DNA of 44,331 bases, taken from positions 1 through 44,331 of the forward strand of contig CBFHAI010000035.1 in assembly GCA_965653565.1 (NCBI GenBank), in the 5' to 3' direction. A model generated the notes under the pieces. The model worked only from the letters and a program-made list of their open reading frames with translations. It did no database searches and had not been told where the DNA came from. Below are positions 17,109-25,463 of the stretch, piece by piece. The translations under genes were made by a program, and so were the position numbers. This DNA is from JALCLA01 sp965653565. GTDB taxonomy: Bacteria; Pseudomonadota; Gammaproteobacteria; Xanthomonadales; Xanthomonadaceae. Position 1 is the stretch's first letter. Every line of letters starts with the position of its first letter.

Positions 17109-18031
17109 GCGCGCAGCGCCGGGCGCGAGTTCAGATAGTCGGCGGCGGCAAGCGCGCGGCCGCCTTCGCGCTGCAATTGCAGCAAGCGCAGTGCGCCTTC
17201 GCCGCAGGCGACATCGATGCCGTCGCGGCCGGTTGCGATCACCGTACCCGGTGCGCTGCGGTGGCCGATCGCCAGCGGCAGCGCGCGATGGATGCGTGCG
17301 CGTTCGCCGGCCAGCTCCACTTCGGCGACCGGCCACGGCGAGAACGCGCGCACTTTGCGCGCCAGCGTTTCAGCCGATTGCGACCAATCCAGTCTGGCTT
17401 CGGATTTTTCCAGTTTGTGGGCGTAGGTCGCGCCTTCTTCGGGCTGCACTTGCGGCAGTGGAACCAGGCCCGAGCGCAGCAGGCCCAGACCATCGCGCAG
17501 CACCTGCGCGCCCAGATCGGCCAAACGATTGTGCAGCTCGCCGGAGGTTTCTTCGTCGCCGATCGCCAGCGCCTTGCGCAGCAGCACGGGGCCGGTGTCC
17601 AGGCCCTTCTCCATCTGCATCAGGCACACGCCGGTTTCGCGGTCGCCGGCTTCGATCGCGCGCTGGATCGGCGCGGCGCCGCGCCAGCGCGGCAGCAGCG
17701 AGCCGTGCACGTTCCAGCAGCCGCGTAGCGGAATATCGAGCACTTTCTGCGGCAGCAGCAGGCCGTAGGCGACCACGATCATCAGGTCCGGTGCCAGCGC
17801 GCGCAATTCTTGCTGCGCCTGCGGATCGCGCAGCGACAGCGGCTGCCGCACTTCGATACCGTGCTCGAGCGCCAGTGCTTTCACCGGACTGGGCGCCAGC
17901 TGCCGGCCCCGACCGGCGGGACGGTCGGGCTGGGTGTAGACCGCCAGCACGTCGCCGCCGCCGCTCATCGCCGCCCGCAGGCTGGGCAGTGCGAACTCGG
18001 GCGTACCGGCAAACACCAGTCTCAGACTCAT
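17105..18031 (-). CDS. fmt: Methionyl-tRNA formyltransferase Fmt
   Basis: Fmt adds a formyl group from 10-formyltetrahydrofolate to initiator Met-tRNA. The 308-residue protein has a catalytic N-terminal domain with LRLVFAGTPEFALPSLRA, the Asn-His pair in CWNVHGSLLPRWRGAAPIQR, and the catalytic Asp in GLDTGPVL. The C-terminal tRNA-binding OB-like domain begins near residue 205. Length matches the family. The gene lies 62 bases after def on the same strand and overlaps rsmB by four bases. Both halves of the formylation cycle are thus encoded side by side. Identification is very secure. Confidence 0.98.
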   Translation of the reverse strand: MSLRLVFAGTPEFALPSLRAAMSGGGDVLAVYTQPDRPAGRGRQLAPSPVKALALEHGIEVRQPLSLRDPQAQQELRALAPDLMIVVAYGLLLPQKVLDIPLRGCWNVHGSLLPRWRGAAPIQRAIEAGDRETGVCLMQMEKGLDTGPVLLRKALAIGDEETSGELHNRLADLGAQVLRDGLGLLRSGLVPLPQVQPEEGATYAHKLEKSEARLDWSQSAETLARKVRAFSPWPVAEVELAGERARIHRALPLAIGHRSAPGTVIATGRDGIDVACGEGALRLLQLQREGGRALAAADYLNSRPALRA

Positions 18032-18093
18032 CGATCCAGGGCACCCGCAATGGGGCGCACCGCTCGGGCGCGCCGGGGAAATCGGAAGGCGCT

Positions 18094-18609
18094 TTACGCC
18101 GCGTCGTCGCCGCGCCGCTGCTTGGCGAGCTTGCGCTTGACCATGTCGCGCTTGAGCGGCGAGAGATAGTCGACGAAGAGCTTGCCGTCGAGGTGATCCA
18201 TCTCATGCTGGATGCATACCGCGAGCAGCCCGTCGGCTTCGAGTTCGTACGGCTGGCCGTCGCGATCGAGCGCGCGCACCGTGATGCGCTCGGCACGCTT
18301 CACGTCGGCATAGATGCCGGGCACCGACAGGCAGCCTTCCTGGCAGGTCTGCGAGCCGTCGCGGGCGACGATCTGCGGATTGATGAACACGCGCGGCGCG
18401 TTCTTCTCCTCCGACACGTCGATCACCATGAAACGCTGGTGCACGTCGACCTGGCTGGCGGCCAGGCCGATGCCGGGCGCGTCGTACATCGTCTCGAACA
18501 TATCGTCGATCAGTTGCCCGAAGGCCGCGTCGATGCGCGCGGGATCGACCGGCCTGGCGACGGTGCGCAGCCTGGGATCGGGAAATTCGAGAATGGTGAG
18601 CTTTGCCAT
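18094..18609 (-). CDS. def: Peptide deformylase Def
   Basis: Def is a metalloprotease that removes the formyl group from the first methionine of new proteins. The 171-residue product carries the three family motifs: GIGLAASQ (motif 1), EGCLSVPG (motif 2, with the metal-binding cysteine) and QHEMDHLDG (motif 3, the HExxH metal site). Length matches type 1 bacterial Def. The gene heads the minus-strand operon def-fmt-rsmB-DUF4390-ntrY. There is no convincing Shine-Dalgarno sequence, and a good -10 hexamer ends only six bases before the ATG, so the mRNA may be leaderless. Identification is very secure. Confidence 0.98.
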   Translation of the reverse strand: MAKLTILEFPDPRLRTVARPVDPARIDAAFGQLIDDMFETMYDAPGIGLAASQVDVHQRFMVIDVSEEKNAPRVFINPQIVARDGSQTCQEGCLSVPGIYADVKRAERITVRALDRDGQPYELEADGLLAVCIQHEMDHLDGKLFVDYLSPLKRDMVKRKLAKQRRGDDAA

Positions 18610-18615
18610 GGACCA

Positions 18616-18621
18616 ATTCTA
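18616..18621 (-). promoter_or_regulatory. Candidate -10 element for def, implying a leaderless mRNA
   Basis: On the minus strand TAGAAT (five of six matches to TATAAT) lies six bases before the def ATG. A start of transcription at the usual distance would fall on the A of the ATG. No good -35 box is found at 16-18 bases, so this is a tentative call. Confidence 0.35.
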
Positions 18622-18788
18622 ACGCGACGACCGAAAACCGGCAGCCAAGCAAATGGGGTCGCCCTCAGACATAAAAAACCGAGCGACTCCGACCAAGCCC
18701 GACCGGAGCGCCCTCACTACTAACCCCTAATCCCTCAGCCGGCCGGCGCCGGCAAAAACCACCTTCCAAAACTGCCCAACCCGCCACG

Positions 18789-18817
18789 TTTCACATTGTC
18801 ACCTTTTGGGCTATAGT
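18789..18817 (+). promoter_or_regulatory. Candidate promoter for the LysM-dprA run
   Basis: A TATAGT -10 hexamer (18812-18817) lies 28 bases before the LysM start codon. The best -35 position at 17 bases is TTTCAC (18789-18794), a poor match; a better TTGTCA at 18796-18801 is too close. The -10 is convincing, the -35 is not. Confidence 0.4.
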
Positions 18818-18845
18818 GAGATCAACCTGTTGGGGAATCAGGTAG

Positions 18846-20000
18846 ATGGCGGCCATGCTTAAAAAACTTCTTGCGGTTTGCGCCGCGACGCTCCTCACTC
18901 TCGCCAGCTATGTCGCCGCAGTGGAATTGCGCGACGATCACCCTGACACCTACGTGGTGCAGAAGGGCGATACGCTGTGGGATATCGCGGCCCGGTTCCT
19001 CAACGAACCCTGGCTCTGGCCCGAGATCTGGCAGGCCAATCCGCAGGTCGAGAACCCGCACCTGATCTATCCGGGCGACGTGCTCAGCCTGGCCTATCTG
19101 GGCGGCCGGCCGACGCTGATCAAGAAATCGCCGACCATCCGCCGCACCAGCGAAGAAGCGATCACGACGGTTCCGCTCGGCGAGATCGAAGCCTTCCTGC
19201 GCTCGGCGCACGTGCTCGACGAAGACACCTACAACTCGCTGCCTTATATCGTCGGCCTGGAAGAAGGCCGCCTGCGCGTGGCCGAAGGCCAGGTCGCCTA
19301 TGTGCGCGGCGCCGACTTCCGCCCCGGCCAGCGCTGGGCCGTGGTGCGGCCGAGCGTGCGCTTCGCGGCGCATCCGCATTCGGCCGACGAAGAGCCGCGC
19401 CTGGTGCGCGACGAATGGGATGCCAAGAACGGCGTGCGGCCGCACGGTTCGGGCATGCAGTGGGCGTATCACATCGGTGCCGACAACGGCTTCGAAGTGC
19501 TGGGCTACGAAGTGATCGAGATGGCGCAGGGCGTGGTCACCGTCGAAGGCGACCCGGCCACGCTGCTGATCACGCCGGGCGGCCGCGATGCGGCGGTCGG
19601 CGATCTGCTGATCCCGTACGACCCGCAGCCCTACGACCTGTTCTTCTATCCGCGCCCGCCCGACGCCGTGCCGGCCAACTTCCGCGTGCTGGCGATGACC
19701 GAGCGGCTGTCGGTCGGCGGCCCGCGCGATGTGGTGGCGCTGTCGGCCGGCGCCCGCGAAGGCGTCGAGAACGGTCAGGTCTATTCGATCTGGCAGCCGG
19801 GCGAACTGGTGCGCGACGAAATCGCGCACAAGCCGCGCATCGTCGCCAACATGAAGAAGAACAAGGTGCAGCTGCCCGACGAATTCGTCGGCCACGTGAT
19901 GATCTTCCGCACCTTCGACAAGGTGAGCTACGGCCTGATCATGGACGGCATCCGTCCGGTGCAGCTCAACGACAGGCTGAAGGTGCCGGCGCGTTACTGA
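18846..20000 (+). CDS. Secreted LysM-domain peptidoglycan-binding protein
   Basis: The 384-residue product starts with a signal peptide (about residues 1-25, with AAV before the mature ELRDD). A LysM domain follows at about residues 36-85 (TYVVQKGDTLWDIAARF, then EIWQANPQ and IYPGDVLSL), which binds peptidoglycan glycan strands. The remaining 300 residues have no catalytic motif that I recognise. The gene stands directly upstream of dprA, a neighbourhood kept in many gammaproteobacteria, and is divergent from def. An AGGTAG sits just before the ATG at 18846; a second ATG at 18855 is equally possible and would shorten the signal peptide by three residues. It is probably periplasmic; whether it acts in wall remodelling or in DNA uptake is unknown. 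Confidence 0.88.
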   Translation: MAAMLKKLLAVCAATLLTLASYVAAVELRDDHPDTYVVQKGDTLWDIAARFLNEPWLWPEIWQANPQVENPHLIYPGDVLSLAYLGGRPTLIKKSPTIRRTSEEAITTVPLGEIEAFLRSAHVLDEDTYNSLPYIVGLEEGRLRVAEGQVAYVRGADFRPGQRWAVVRPSVRFAAHPHSADEEPRLVRDEWDAKNGVRPHGSGMQWAYHIGADNGFEVLGYEVIEMAQGVVTVEGDPATLLITPGGRDAAVGDLLIPYDPQPYDLFFYPRPPDAVPANFRVLAMTERLSVGGPRDVVALSAGAREGVENGQVYSIWQPGELVRDEIAHKPRIVANMKKNKVQLPDEFVGHVMIFRTFDKVSYGLIMDGIRPVQLNDRLKVPARY

Positions 20001-20020
20001 CCGCCGCCTGCCGGCAGGGC

Positions 20021-21205
20021 ATGCAGCCCTGTCGGTTGCGGCCCCCCCAGATGCCCCTCACCGCCCCGCACGCGCACACCCTTGCCTGGCTGACCCTGCT
20101 GCGCGCGCCGGGCCTGGGCGCCGTGCGGATTCGCGCCCTGCTGCAACGCTTCGGCCAGCCTGAACGCGCCGCCGCCGCCGATGCCGCCTCGCTGCGCGCC
20201 TCCGGCGTGCCCGAAGCCGCCGCCGACTGGCTGCGCGATCCCAACCGCAGCCTGCTGCAGCGCGATCTCGATTGGCTGGCCGGCGACGGCCACTTCCTGC
20301 TGACCTGCGACAGCCCCGACTTCCCGGCCCTGCTCGAACGCGCCCCGCAGGCGCCGGCCGCGCTGTTCGTGGCGGGCAGGCCCGATCTGCTGTGGCATCC
20401 ACAGATCGCGATCGTCGGCAGCCGCAATCCTTCCGACAGCGGCTGCGACAACGCGCGCGATTTCGCCCGCACCCTGGGGCGCTCCGGGCTGGCGATCACC
20501 AGCGGCCTGGCCGACGGCATCGACGCCGTCGCGCATCGTGCCGCGCTCGACGCCGGCGCCGGCACCATCGCGGTGGTCGGCACCGGGCCGGACCTGGTTT
20601 ATCCGGCCAAGAATCGCGCGCTGTCGGCCGAGATCGAGAAACACGGCGCCCTGGTCAGCGAGCATGCGCCCGGCACCGAAGCGCGGCGCGATCATTTCCC
20701 GCGCCGCAACCGCGTGATCGCCGGCCTGAGCCTGGGCACGCTGGTGGTCGAAGCCGGATTGCAGAGCGGCGCCCTGATCACCGCGCGCCTGGCCGCCGAG
20801 AGCGGCCGCGAAGTGTTCGCGCTGCCCGGTTCGATCCATAACCCGCTCGCCAAAGGCTGCCACCGGTTGATTCGCGAAGGCGCCGCCCTGGTCGAAACCG
20901 CGCAGGAGATCGTCGATGCGATGAGCTCGCAGGCCGAGCAACTCGGCGCCGCGCTGCGCGGCCGTCTCGATGGCCTCGACGCCGGCGCGCCGCGCGCGGA
21001 ATCGTCCGCGCCGCGCCCCGGCTTCAGCGCCGATCCGGACTACGAACGCCTGTGGAGCGCACTCGACCACGATCCCACGCCGCTGGATGTCCTGGCGCAG
21101 CGCAGCGGGTTGACGGTCGGAGCCCTATCCTCCATGCTGCTGCTCATGGAGTTGGATGGTCACGTATCCGCCGCTCACGGCCGCTACGCGAAACGCCGCT
21201 CCTGA
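20021..21205 (+). CDS. dprA: DNA processing protein DprA/Smf
   Basis: DprA loads RecA onto incoming single-stranded DNA during natural transformation. The 394-residue protein has an N-terminal helical/SAM-like part (about residues 15-110), the Rossmann-like DprA core with IAIVGSRNPSDSG, SGLADGIDAVAH, GTGPDLVYPAKN and the PRRNRVIAGLS stretch (about residues 125-330), and a C-terminal winged-helix domain (about 340-390). The start at 20021 has a weak upstream AGGG; an ATG at 20051 would remove ten residues and fits the family equally well. The gene follows the LysM gene by 20 bases and precedes smg. A complete dprA suggests at least partial competence machinery. Identification is very secure. 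Confidence 0.96.
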   Translation: MQPCRLRPPQMPLTAPHAHTLAWLTLLRAPGLGAVRIRALLQRFGQPERAAAADAASLRASGVPEAAADWLRDPNRSLLQRDLDWLAGDGHFLLTCDSPDFPALLERAPQAPAALFVAGRPDLLWHPQIAIVGSRNPSDSGCDNARDFARTLGRSGLAITSGLADGIDAVAHRAALDAGAGTIAVVGTGPDLVYPAKNRALSAEIEKHGALVSEHAPGTEARRDHFPRRNRVIAGLSLGTLVVEAGLQSGALITARLAAESGREVFALPGSIHNPLAKGCHRLIREGAALVETAQEIVDAMSSQAEQLGAALRGRLDGLDAGAPRAESSAPRPGFSADPDYERLWSALDHDPTPLDVLAQRSGLTVGALSSMLLLMELDGHVSAAHGRYAKRRS

Positions 21206-21246
21206 CGTCCCCAACCGCGCCGCAACGGCGGTGCAGGCAGAGGTGG

Positions 21247-21726
21247 ATGAAAGAGACCATACTGGACGTACTGCTTTACCTTTTCGAAAACTACTTCTAC
21301 GACGATCCCGACGCTGTCCGCGATCGCGATTCGCTCCAGGCCGGCCTGATCCAGGCGGGCTTCAGTCCCTCGGAAGTCAATAAAGCCTTCGACTGGCTCG
21401 ACGAGCTCGCGCGCCTGCGCCCGAGCGTCGATCTGCCGGAGCGCGTTTCCGTGGGGCCGGTGCGCATCTTCGTGGATGCCGAAGAGGCCCGGCTCGACGT
21501 CGAATGCCGCGGCTTTCTGATGTTCCTGGAACACAACGGCATCCTCGACAGCGTGCAGCGCGAGCTGGTGGTCGACCGCGTGATGGCGCTCGACCAGGAA
21601 GAAATCGATCTGGACGACCTCAAATGGGTCGTGCTGATGGTGCTGTTCAACCAGCCGGGCCAGGAAGCCGCGTTCGCCTGGATGGAAAGCCACATGTTCG
21701 AAGGGGAAGGCGAACCGCTGCACTAG
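21247..21726 (+). CDS. smg: Smg family protein (DUF494)
   Basis: The 159-residue cytoplasmic protein belongs to the Smg/DUF494 family, whose gene commonly follows dprA. Recognisable blocks are the start MKETILDVLLYLFENYF, the GFSPSEVNKAFDWLDEL helix and the C-terminal DDLKWVVLMVLFNQPGQE. Length matches the family. A strong Shine-Dalgarno GAGGTGG lies directly before the ATG at 21247. Molecular function is not established; the constant linkage with dprA and topA hints at DNA processing. The assignment is secure at family level only. Confidence 0.93.
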   Translation: MKETILDVLLYLFENYFYDDPDAVRDRDSLQAGLIQAGFSPSEVNKAFDWLDELARLRPSVDLPERVSVGPVRIFVDAEEARLDVECRGFLMFLEHNGILDSVQRELVVDRVMALDQEEIDLDDLKWVVLMVLFNQPGQEAAFAWMESHMFEGEGEPLH

Positions 21727-21797
21727 CCGGCGGTGCGTTTTCGAAGGCATCAAACGCGCGGCGATGAGCCGCGCGCGTCGTTTCTGGGGGAAGTCCA

Positions 21798-22742
21798 ATG
21801 TCGAGCAATGCACCGGAGCTCTCCGGCGATGTCGTGTACGCGGGATTCCTGCGCCGCTGGGCGGCGTTGTTTCTCGATCAGTTGATCCTGACCAGCGTTT
21901 TCTATCTGCTGTTCTTCGTCGCCTTGCTCGCCGCCGGCCTGACCGCGAGCTTCGAGAATTTCGATACCAACAACCCGCCGCCGTGGTTCATCGGCGCCTA
22001 TCTGGGCCTGATCGGCCTGTACTACGTGATGGCCGGCCTGTATTACGCGCTGATGGAAAGCTCGGCCGCGCAGGCCACCGTCGGCAAGATGGCGCTCGGC
22101 ATCAAGGTCACCGATCGCGACGGCAATCGCCTCACCCTGCGGCATGCGCTCGGGCGCTGGGCCGCGGCGGCGCTGTCGTATCTGACGCTCTACATCGGCT
22201 TCATCGTGGCCGCCTTCACCGAGCGCAAACAGGCGCTGCACGACCTGATCGCCGGCACGCTGGTGGTCGACAAGTGGGCCTACACCGACACCCCGGAGCG
22301 CCAGCAGCGCGGACTGTCGGGCTGCCTGATCGCCTTCCTGATCGCGATGATCCTGATGCTGCTGCTGTTCTTCGGCGGCATGCTGGCGGCGATCGCGATC
22401 CCGGCCTACCAGGATTACGTGCAACGCGCCCGCGTCGCCGGCGTGATCGCCGAGGCGAGCGTGCACAAACTGGCTATCGCCGAAGCCGCGCTCGACTCCG
22501 GCGACTGCCCGAGCAACGAATCCGACGGCTTCCGCCAGGCCGAGTCGTATGCCGGCCAATATGTGCAGCGCATAGACATCGGCGAGCTTGAAAGCGGCGG
22601 CTGCGGACTCATCGTCTGGTTGGCCGACAGCTTCGCCCCGGGCAACGAGCCGCGCATCGTTTTCGAGTTCGATCGCCAGCAGCAGAGCTGGACCTGCGTT
22701 TCCAGCCTGCCCGACCGACAGCTGCCGGCCAGCTGCCGCTGA
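21798..22742 (+). CDS. RDD membrane protein fused to a type IV pilin-like domain
   Basis: This 314-residue protein has two parts. Residues 14-160 are an RDD domain with three membrane segments (about 24-50, 66-86, 122-140) and the typical AQATVGKMALGIKV and ALHDLIAGTLVV motifs. Residues 173-314 look like a type IV pilin: a long hydrophobic helix ending GGMLAAIAIPAYQDYVQRAR (193-212), and a C-terminal disulfide-loop signature with Cys300 in SWTC and Cys313 in LPASC. The prepilin peptidase site (G/FTLIE with Glu5) is missing, so the helix should stay a membrane anchor and the pilin-like head face the periplasm. A clear GGGGGAAG precedes the ATG. The role is unknown. Confidence 0.87.
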   Translation: MSSNAPELSGDVVYAGFLRRWAALFLDQLILTSVFYLLFFVALLAAGLTASFENFDTNNPPPWFIGAYLGLIGLYYVMAGLYYALMESSAAQATVGKMALGIKVTDRDGNRLTLRHALGRWAAAALSYLTLYIGFIVAAFTERKQALHDLIAGTLVVDKWAYTDTPERQQRGLSGCLIAFLIAMILMLLLFFGGMLAAIAIPAYQDYVQRARVAGVIAEASVHKLAIAEAALDSGDCPSNESDGFRQAESYAGQYVQRIDIGELESGGCGLIVWLADSFAPGNEPRIVFEFDRQQQSWTCVSSLPDRQLPASCR

Positions 22743-22747
22743 GCCCG

Positions 22748-22774
22748 CCGAACCGGCCTTGCCGGCCGGTTCGG
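22748..22774 (+). terminator. Hairpin after the RDD-pilin gene
   Basis: CCGAACCGGC (22748-22757) pairs perfectly with GCCGGTTCGG (22765-22774) around a seven-base loop, starting five bases after the stop codon. The tail is CTTGACAG rather than a T-run, so this may be a factor-dependent terminator or an mRNA-protecting hairpin. Confidence 0.5.
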
Positions 22775-22775
22775 C

Positions 22776-22781
22776 TTGACA
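22776..22781 (+). promoter_or_regulatory. Perfect -35 hexamer upstream of topA
   Basis: TTGACA lies 115 bases before the topA start, just after the hairpin of the preceding gene. No good -10 hexamer is found 16-18 bases downstream; CAGACT at 19 bases is the nearest. It may be a topA promoter with a weak -10, possibly supercoiling-sensitive, but this is tentative. Confidence 0.3.
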
Positions 22782-22896
22782 GTGCGGCGGGCTGTGTGGA
22801 CAGACTGAAAAAAGAACGTCGGCGGGAATCCTTCCCGCCCATGCGTGCGCACCATCATGCGCGGCCCGTCCGACGGCCGCCGGACACCCGATCGCC

Positions 22897-25449
22897 ATGC
22901 CCAAGAATCTCCTCATCGTCGAGTCGCCCGCCAAGGCCAAGACGATCAACAAGTACCTCGGCAAGGACTTCCAGGTCCTGGCCTCGTACGGCCACGTGCG
23001 CGATCTGGTGCCGAAGGAGGGCGCGGTCGATCCGGAGGCCAACTTCGCGATGCGCTACGAGGTGATCGAGCGCAACGAGAAACACGTCGATGCGATCAGC
23101 AAGGCCGCCAAAGGCGCCGAAGCCCTGTTCCTGGCCACCGACCCGGATCGCGAAGGCGAGGCGATCAGCTGGCACATCGCGGAAATCCTGCGGGAACGCG
23201 GCCTGCTCGAAGGCCGCACCCTGCAGCGCGTGGTGTTCACCGAAATCACGCCGCGCGCGATCAAGGAAGCGATGGCGCATCCGCGCGATGTCTCGGTCGA
23301 CCTGGTGAACGCGCAGCAGGCGCGCCGCGCGCTCGACTACCTGGTCGGCTTCAACCTCTCGCCGGTGCTGTGGCGCAAGGTGCAGCGCGGACTGTCCGCC
23401 GGCCGGGTGCAGAGCCCGGCGCTGCGCATGATCGTCGAGCGCGAAGAAGAGATCGAAGCCTTCATCGCGCGCGAATACTGGACCATCGAGGCGCAGCTCG
23501 CGCACGGCAGCCAGCCGTTCAACGCGCGCCTGGCGAAACTCGACGGCAAGAAATTCGAACAGTTCGACCTCACCAACGAGGCCGACGCCGAAGCCGCGCG
23601 CGGCCGCCTGCTGGCCGCGGCCGGTGGCGGGCTCGATGTGGTGGATGTGCAGAGCAAGGAACGCAAGCGCCGTCCCTCGCCGCCGTTCATCACCTCGACG
23701 CTGCAACAGGAAGCCGCGCGCAAGCTCGGCTTCTCCACCAGCCGCACGATGCGCATCGCGCAGAAGCTCTATGAAGGCGTGACGATCGGCGACGAAGGCA
23801 CGGTCGGCCTGATCAGCTATATGCGTACCGACTCCACCCATCTGTCGCAGGAAGCCGTGGTCGAACTGCGCGAACTGATCGCGCGCGATTTCGGCGATCA
23901 CGCGCTGCCGGCCGCCGCCAACGAGTACAAAACCAAATCGAAGAACGCGCAGGAAGCGCACGAGGCGATCCGCCCGACCTCCGCGCTGCGCACGCCCAAA
24001 TCGGTCGCGCAGTATCTCGATCCGGACAGCGCCAAACTCTACGAACTGATCTGGAAGCGCGCGGTCGCCTGCCAGATGGTCCACGCCACCTTGAACACGG
24101 TGTCGGTCGATCTGGCCGCCGGCCGCGAGCACAGCTTCCGCGCCTCGGGCACCACGGTGATCGACCCGGGCTTCCTGGCGGTGTACGAAGAAGGCCGCGA
24201 CGATCGCAAGCAGCCGACCGCCGAAGGCGACAACCCGGAAGACGAAGGCCGCAAACTGCCGGTGATGCGCGTGGGCGAACGCGTACCGCTGTCGGCCATC
24301 CTCACCGACCAGCATTTCACCGAACCGCCGCCGCGCTTCTCGGAAGCCAGCCTGGTCAAAGCGCTCGAGGAATACGGCATCGGCCGTCCGTCGACCTACG
24401 CCAGCATCATCCAGACCCTGCTCAACCGCGAATACGTGCTGCTCGATGCGCGCCGCTTCCGGCCGACCGACGTCGGCCGCGCCGTAGCGAAATTCCTGTC
24501 CGGCCATTTCACCCAATACGTCGACTACGACTTCACCGCCAAGCTCGAAGACGAACTCGATGCAGTGAGCCGCGGCGAAGAAGACTGGGTGCCTTTGATG
24601 GCGCGCTTCTGGAAGCCGTTCAAGGCGCTGATCGACGACAAGATCGAATCGGTCGACCGCGGCGAGGCCACCGGCGCGCGCGAACTGGGCACCGATCCGA
24701 AGTCCGGCAAGCCGGTGAGCGTGCGTCTCGGCCGCTACGGGCCGTTCGCGCAGATCGGCACCAAGGACGACGAGGACAAGCCGAAGTTCGCCAGCCTGCG
24801 CCCGACGCAGAGCCTGCACACGATCACGCTGGCCGAAGCGATCGACCTGTTCCGGCTGCCGCGCACGCTGGGCGAAGTCGACGGCGAGACGGTGAGCGTC
24901 GGCGTCGGCCGTTTCGGTCCGTTCGCCAAGCGCGGCACCAGCTACGCCTCGCTCAAGGCCGAGGACGATCCGTACACGATCGATCTGGATCGCGCGGTGT
25001 TCCTGATCCGCGAGAAGGAAGAAATCGCCGCCAATCGCATCATCAAGCAGTTCGAAGGCACCAATGTGCAGGTGCTCAACGGCCGCTACGGCCCCTACAT
25101 CAGCGACGGCGAACGCAACGGCAAGATTCCGAAGGACCGCGATCCGGCCTCGCTGACGCTGGAGGAATGCCAGACCTTCCTCGCCGCCGGCAAACCGGTG
25201 CGCAAAGGTGGACGCTTCGGCAAGAAGACTGCCGGCAAGAAGGCACCGGCGAAGGCCGCCGCCGTCGAGAAAGCGCCGGCAGTAAAGAAGGTCGCAGCGA
25301 AAAAAGCACCGGCCAAGAAAGCGGCCGCGAAGAAAAAGCCTGCGGCCAAGAAGGCGGCGGCGAAGAAAGCCACGGCCAAAAAAGCCGCCGCGAAGAAATC
25401 TCCGGCGCGCAAGGCCGCGGTGAGCAAGGCCGTCGCGGCGTCGCGCTGA
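22897..25449 (+). CDS. topA: DNA topoisomerase I TopA with histone H1-like tail
   Basis: TopA relaxes negative supercoils by nicking and rejoining one DNA strand. The 850-residue protein starts with the Toprim domain (KNLLIVESPAKAKTINKYLG and the metal-binding DPDREGEAISWH). The catalytic tyrosine is Tyr308 in GLISYMRTDSTHLS. Four-domain core motifs such as GRVQSPALRMIV and EYGIGRPSTYASIIQTL are present. The C-terminal part (about 585-760) holds repeats of the kind RLGRYGPFAQIG, GRFGPFAKRG and NGRYGPYISDG, not the cysteine zinc ribbons of E. coli TopA. The last ~80 residues are almost only Lys and Ala. The next gene follows after 14 bases. Identification is very secure. Confidence 0.98.
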   Translation: MPKNLLIVESPAKAKTINKYLGKDFQVLASYGHVRDLVPKEGAVDPEANFAMRYEVIERNEKHVDAISKAAKGAEALFLATDPDREGEAISWHIAEILRERGLLEGRTLQRVVFTEITPRAIKEAMAHPRDVSVDLVNAQQARRALDYLVGFNLSPVLWRKVQRGLSAGRVQSPALRMIVEREEEIEAFIAREYWTIEAQLAHGSQPFNARLAKLDGKKFEQFDLTNEADAEAARGRLLAAAGGGLDVVDVQSKERKRRPSPPFITSTLQQEAARKLGFSTSRTMRIAQKLYEGVTIGDEGTVGLISYMRTDSTHLSQEAVVELRELIARDFGDHALPAAANEYKTKSKNAQEAHEAIRPTSALRTPKSVAQYLDPDSAKLYELIWKRAVACQMVHATLNTVSVDLAAGREHSFRASGTTVIDPGFLAVYEEGRDDRKQPTAEGDNPEDEGRKLPVMRVGERVPLSAILTDQHFTEPPPRFSEASLVKALEEYGIGRPSTYASIIQTLLNREYVLLDARRFRPTDVGRAVAKFLSGHFTQYVDYDFTAKLEDELDAVSRGEEDWVPLMARFWKPFKALIDDKIESVDRGEATGARELGTDPKSGKPVSVRLGRYGPFAQIGTKDDEDKPKFASLRPTQSLHTITLAEAIDLFRLPRTLGEVDGETVSVGVGRFGPFAKRGTSYASLKAEDDPYTIDLDRAVFLIREKEEIAANRIIKQFEGTNVQVLNGRYGPYISDGERNGKIPKDRDPASLTLEECQTFLAAGKPVRKGGRFGKKTAGKKAPAKAAAVEKAPAVKKVAAKKAPAKKAAAKKKPAAKKAAAKKATAKKAAAKKSPARKAAVSKAVAASR

Positions 25450-25463
25450 TCGCAGGCGCGATC

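Noticed and set aside
22743..22896. Riboswitch or RNA thermometer upstream of topA
   Set aside because: Only one simple hairpin next to the previous gene is visible; no conserved multi-stem structure can be recognised.
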